Source: Treponema sp. UBA7590
GTDB lineage: Bacteria; Spirochaetota; Spirochaetia; Treponematales; Treponemataceae
NCBI GenBank assembly: GCA_002478955.1
Contig: DLKK01000070.1
Span: forward strand, 39,895-79,328
Length of the DNA stretch: 39,434 nt
Direction of reading: 5' to 3'
The notes below the pieces were generated by a model. The model saw only the letters and a program-made list of their open reading frames with translations. It was not told the origin of the DNA and searched no databases. Each line of letters opens with the position of its first letter. The first letter of the stretch is position 1. The translations under genes and the position numbers were made by a program. Of this stretch, positions 37,385 to 39,434 are shown in pieces.

Positions 37385-39289
37385 ATGTTCGTTTATCCTT
37401 ATTTAAAAAGAAAATATTTTAATAAAAAATCAAAATTTCTTATTATATGCGCGGTGATTATATTGTTATCTTTTGCAACTGCTGAAGAAAGTTCAGGTAT
37501 TCTTCACTCTACATTGGTTCGTCCTGATTATGAGTTTAAGTGGGTCAGTACGCTGGATCAAAATGTTACTTTGTATGCTAATTATGATACTGAGCTTGCG
37601 AGGGCGGGTGAAACTCTTTATATTACTCGAGAGAAGACTGAGTGTAATACAGGAATGCCATATCTCATGGTAATATATAAAGGTAACTTTTGGTGGATTA
37701 AAAAAAGAGCTGCTAAAGAAATTCTGTCGGTAAAAAGACCTCATCTTGGTGATTTTGAAAATAAAACATTAAAAAACGCTGTGGCTGGAGATATTTTTAA
37801 TGAAAAAGATTTGTTCTATGTATATTCAGAACCAGATGATTCTAAGCCTGAAAATACTCTTGCAATGCTTCTTTCAGGAGATGCTCTGGTAGTTGTTGAT
37901 GAAAATTATAATTCCGAATGGAGTCAGTTAAAGGTTGGGGAAAATTATGTTTGTTATATCAGAAAGGAATTTGTAAATTTTAAGGATTCATATCTTGCCG
38001 GCGCAGAACGTGTGTATCAGAAAAATATAAAACTTGCAAAAAAAGCAAATATAACTTATGGCGGAGTTTTAAAGAATTATTCATCCACACTTACAAAAGA
38101 AGAATTTTCCCGGCTTGCAGATATTTGGCTTAGCGCAATTGGTTCAGATAAAAACGCACAAGAAGTTTTTAAAAATCTTAAGCCTACGGATTATGAGCCA
38201 GAATACAGTAAAATGCAAGAGTTATGTGGAGATGACTATGCTTCTTTCGTTGGACCAAATGGATTGACTAAAGGCGATTTTAATGCGCTGATGAAATCGT
38301 TGGTTAGAACAGCTAGAAAACCTTTGAGTGTTTATGAGGCTTGTAAAATATCTGAAGACAAGATGCAGGTAGAACCGGTTCATAGGGATGAGGCAATAAA
38401 TTCATTTTATAATGCTTATACTGCGCCGGGAATAAAGGCTAAAGGTTTTGTTGCAATGACTGACACTTCTGACTTTGTAAAAGTTTCAGGGGCATGGTTT
38501 GGGGGAGTTTCAAATCTTACGCCGGAGTCTGAACTGTTCATAAAGGGGCGTAGTATAAGAATAAAAAGTTTGTATGTATGTAATCATGAAACCACACAGG
38601 CAGAGTTTAAAAAATACTGCAATTATGGAAGTTCTGCAGAGCCTAATGTTACTTACGGAAAAGGCAATAACTATCCAGCATATTTTGTATCTTATTATGA
38701 TGCAATTGTTTACTGCAATCTTAGAAGTGTTGCAGAAGGTTTTGAACCTTGCTATTCAATGAAAATATCTGGCGGTGATGTCACTGATGTTTCAAAATGG
38801 ACTGGTATTGTTTTATCTGGTGGAAAATACCGCGGTCCAGGCTCTAAAAACGATAAATGGGATGCAATCTCCTGCAATTTTGATGTAAATGGTTACCGCT
38901 TGCCAACGGAGGCGGAATGGGAGTGTTTGGCACGTATTGATGGCGATGGTTTAAGCAAGTGCTTGTATTCAGGAAGTGATGCTATAGGCAATGTGGCATG
39001 GTATAAAGATAATGGTTCAGGAAGAACTCATGAGGTAAAACAAAAACTTGCGAATTCTCTTGGGCTTTACGATATGAGTGGAAATGTAAAGGAATGGTGT
39101 TACGATTGGTATGGGAAGGTTTACATGAGTACGACAGACTCTGGTGTTTCTGCAGGTGATAGCCGCGTAAACCGTGGTGGTTCTATAGGAAATGATGATT
39201 CAAAGTGTACTGTTGCTTATCGTAGTCGTACGGCTCCTAATTTACGCTATCCAAATATTGGATTTCGTGTTTTGCGCACTCTAAAATAA
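37385..39289 (+). CDS. Envelope protein with C-terminal SUMF1/FGE-type (C-type-lectin-like) domain
   Basis: 634 aa. A basic N-terminus and one hydrophobic segment (about 20-36, FLIICAVIILLSFATAEE) act as signal or anchor. Residues about 40-370 match nothing I can name, with possible SH3-like strands early. From about residue 375 comes the formylglycine-generating-enzyme-like domain: YVCNHETTQAEFKKYC, GYRLPTEAEWECLARI, LGLYDMSGNVKEWCYDW, RVNRGGSIGND, IGFRVLRTL. The copper-site Cys of true sulfatase-activating enzymes cannot be confirmed, so a binding role is as likely as catalysis. The variable-looking end resembles targets of diversity-generating retroelements; none is in the window. Confidence 0.8.
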   Translation: MFVYPYLKRKYFNKKSKFLIICAVIILLSFATAEESSGILHSTLVRPDYEFKWVSTLDQNVTLYANYDTELARAGETLYITREKTECNTGMPYLMVIYKGNFWWIKKRAAKEILSVKRPHLGDFENKTLKNAVAGDIFNEKDLFYVYSEPDDSKPENTLAMLLSGDALVVVDENYNSEWSQLKVGENYVCYIRKEFVNFKDSYLAGAERVYQKNIKLAKKANITYGGVLKNYSSTLTKEEFSRLADIWLSAIGSDKNAQEVFKNLKPTDYEPEYSKMQELCGDDYASFVGPNGLTKGDFNALMKSLVRTARKPLSVYEACKISEDKMQVEPVHRDEAINSFYNAYTAPGIKAKGFVAMTDTSDFVKVSGAWFGGVSNLTPESELFIKGRSIRIKSLYVCNHETTQAEFKKYCNYGSSAEPNVTYGKGNNYPAYFVSYYDAIVYCNLRSVAEGFEPCYSMKISGGDVTDVSKWTGIVLSGGKYRGPGSKNDKWDAISCNFDVNGYRLPTEAEWECLARIDGDGLSKCLYSGSDAIGNVAWYKDNGSGRTHEVKQKLANSLGLYDMSGNVKEWCYDWYGKVYMSTTDSGVSAGDSRVNRGGSIGNDDSKCTVAYRSRTAPNLRYPNIGFRVLRTLK

Positions 39290-39337
39290 TTTGATTTGAT
39301 ATTTTAAAGATTGAAAAAAATAATATTTTTCCGAAAA

Positions 39338-39372
39338 ACCTATTGACTTGATAGGTAATTTGCAGTTATTCT
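39338..39372 (+). promoter_or_regulatory. Promoter with Rrf2-like palindrome before the last gene
   Basis: Palindrome ACCTAT-N7-ATAGGT (39338-39356) encloses the -35 TTGACT (39343-39348); TATTCT (39367-39372) follows with an 18-bp spacer. This layout and the TTGAC core resemble sites of Rrf2-family regulators such as IscR or CymR. Confidence 0.5.
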
Positions 39373-39414
39373 TTTGGCATAAATTGATTTATCTTTTTTT
39401 ATAGGAGGAACGCA

Positions 39415-39434
39415 ATGAAAGTTTATTTTGAAAA
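39415..39434 (+). CDS. Start of a gene cut by the window end
   Basis: AGGAGG (39403-39408) then ATG with the codons MKVYFE and an incomplete codon AA. The opening resembles cysteine desulfurases (MKVY-F/L-D-N-N-A-T), which would fit the Rrf2-like site, but six residues are not enough for a call. Function open. Confidence 0.6.

Noticed and set aside
1..39434. Depletion of GAATTC as a sign of long residence of the EcoRI-like system
   Set aside because: GAATTC is frequent throughout (for example near 1833, 3342, 4590, 5380, 8353, 10432, 11676, 12074, 14299, 18880).

Overview
The window reads as chromosome of a host-associated spirochaete, most likely a Treponema. The call rests on AT-rich DNA with Treponema-like protein sequences, a PASTA protein without a kinase domain next to def-fmt, a sensor adenylate cyclase, SUMF1-type surface proteins and a stand-alone AICAR transformylase. 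I could not run a search, so the genus is an inference.

Layout. 1-7.9 kb: a PHP phosphoesterase diverges from a Crp-like regulator with two cNMP-binding domains. A tRNA-Thr(CGT) follows, its 3' end and terminator duplicated exactly 195 bp downstream. Then come a Gdt1/MneA-type transporter and a secreted GH53 galactanase, which diverges from a 1024-aa sensor adenylate cyclase. Cyclase and Crp-like protein could form one cAMP circuit. 8-17.3 kb is a housekeeping block on the + strand: a HisA-HisI-HisE fusion, hisD, def, fmt, a PASTA membrane protein, an AroD-AroE fusion, rpiA and an RluA-type pseudouridine synthase. 17.3-27.8 kb is on the - strand: an EAL protein with a degenerate GGDEF, a complete trp operon (trpE, trpG-D fusion, trpC-F fusion, trpB, trpA) behind a consensus promoter with two palindromic operator candidates, and argC. 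28.1-28.6 kb: an hsp20 gene behind what looks like a sigma-54 promoter.

28.7-36 kb looks accessory. It holds a degenerate tandem array of about nine 22-24 bp units, an Xre regulator whose transcript should begin with a perfect 19-bp inverted repeat, a three-hairpin candidate RNA preceded by a four-codon ORF with an ideal ribosome-binding site, an HU-like DNA-binding protein, two secreted proteins of unknown function, an EcoRI-like restriction-modification system with a controller-like regulator, and a DinJ-YafQ toxin-antitoxin pair. 36-39.4 kb: purH (transformylase only), a SUMF1-domain envelope protein, and the first codons of a gene behind an Rrf2-like palindrome.

Two themes recur. Many genes have a -10 hexamer only about 6-9 nt from the start codon and no Shine-Dalgarno, which implies leaderless mRNAs; operon-internal genes have clear GGAG-type sites. 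The gaps also hold several GC-rich dispersed elements built from short hairpins, in at least two sequence classes.
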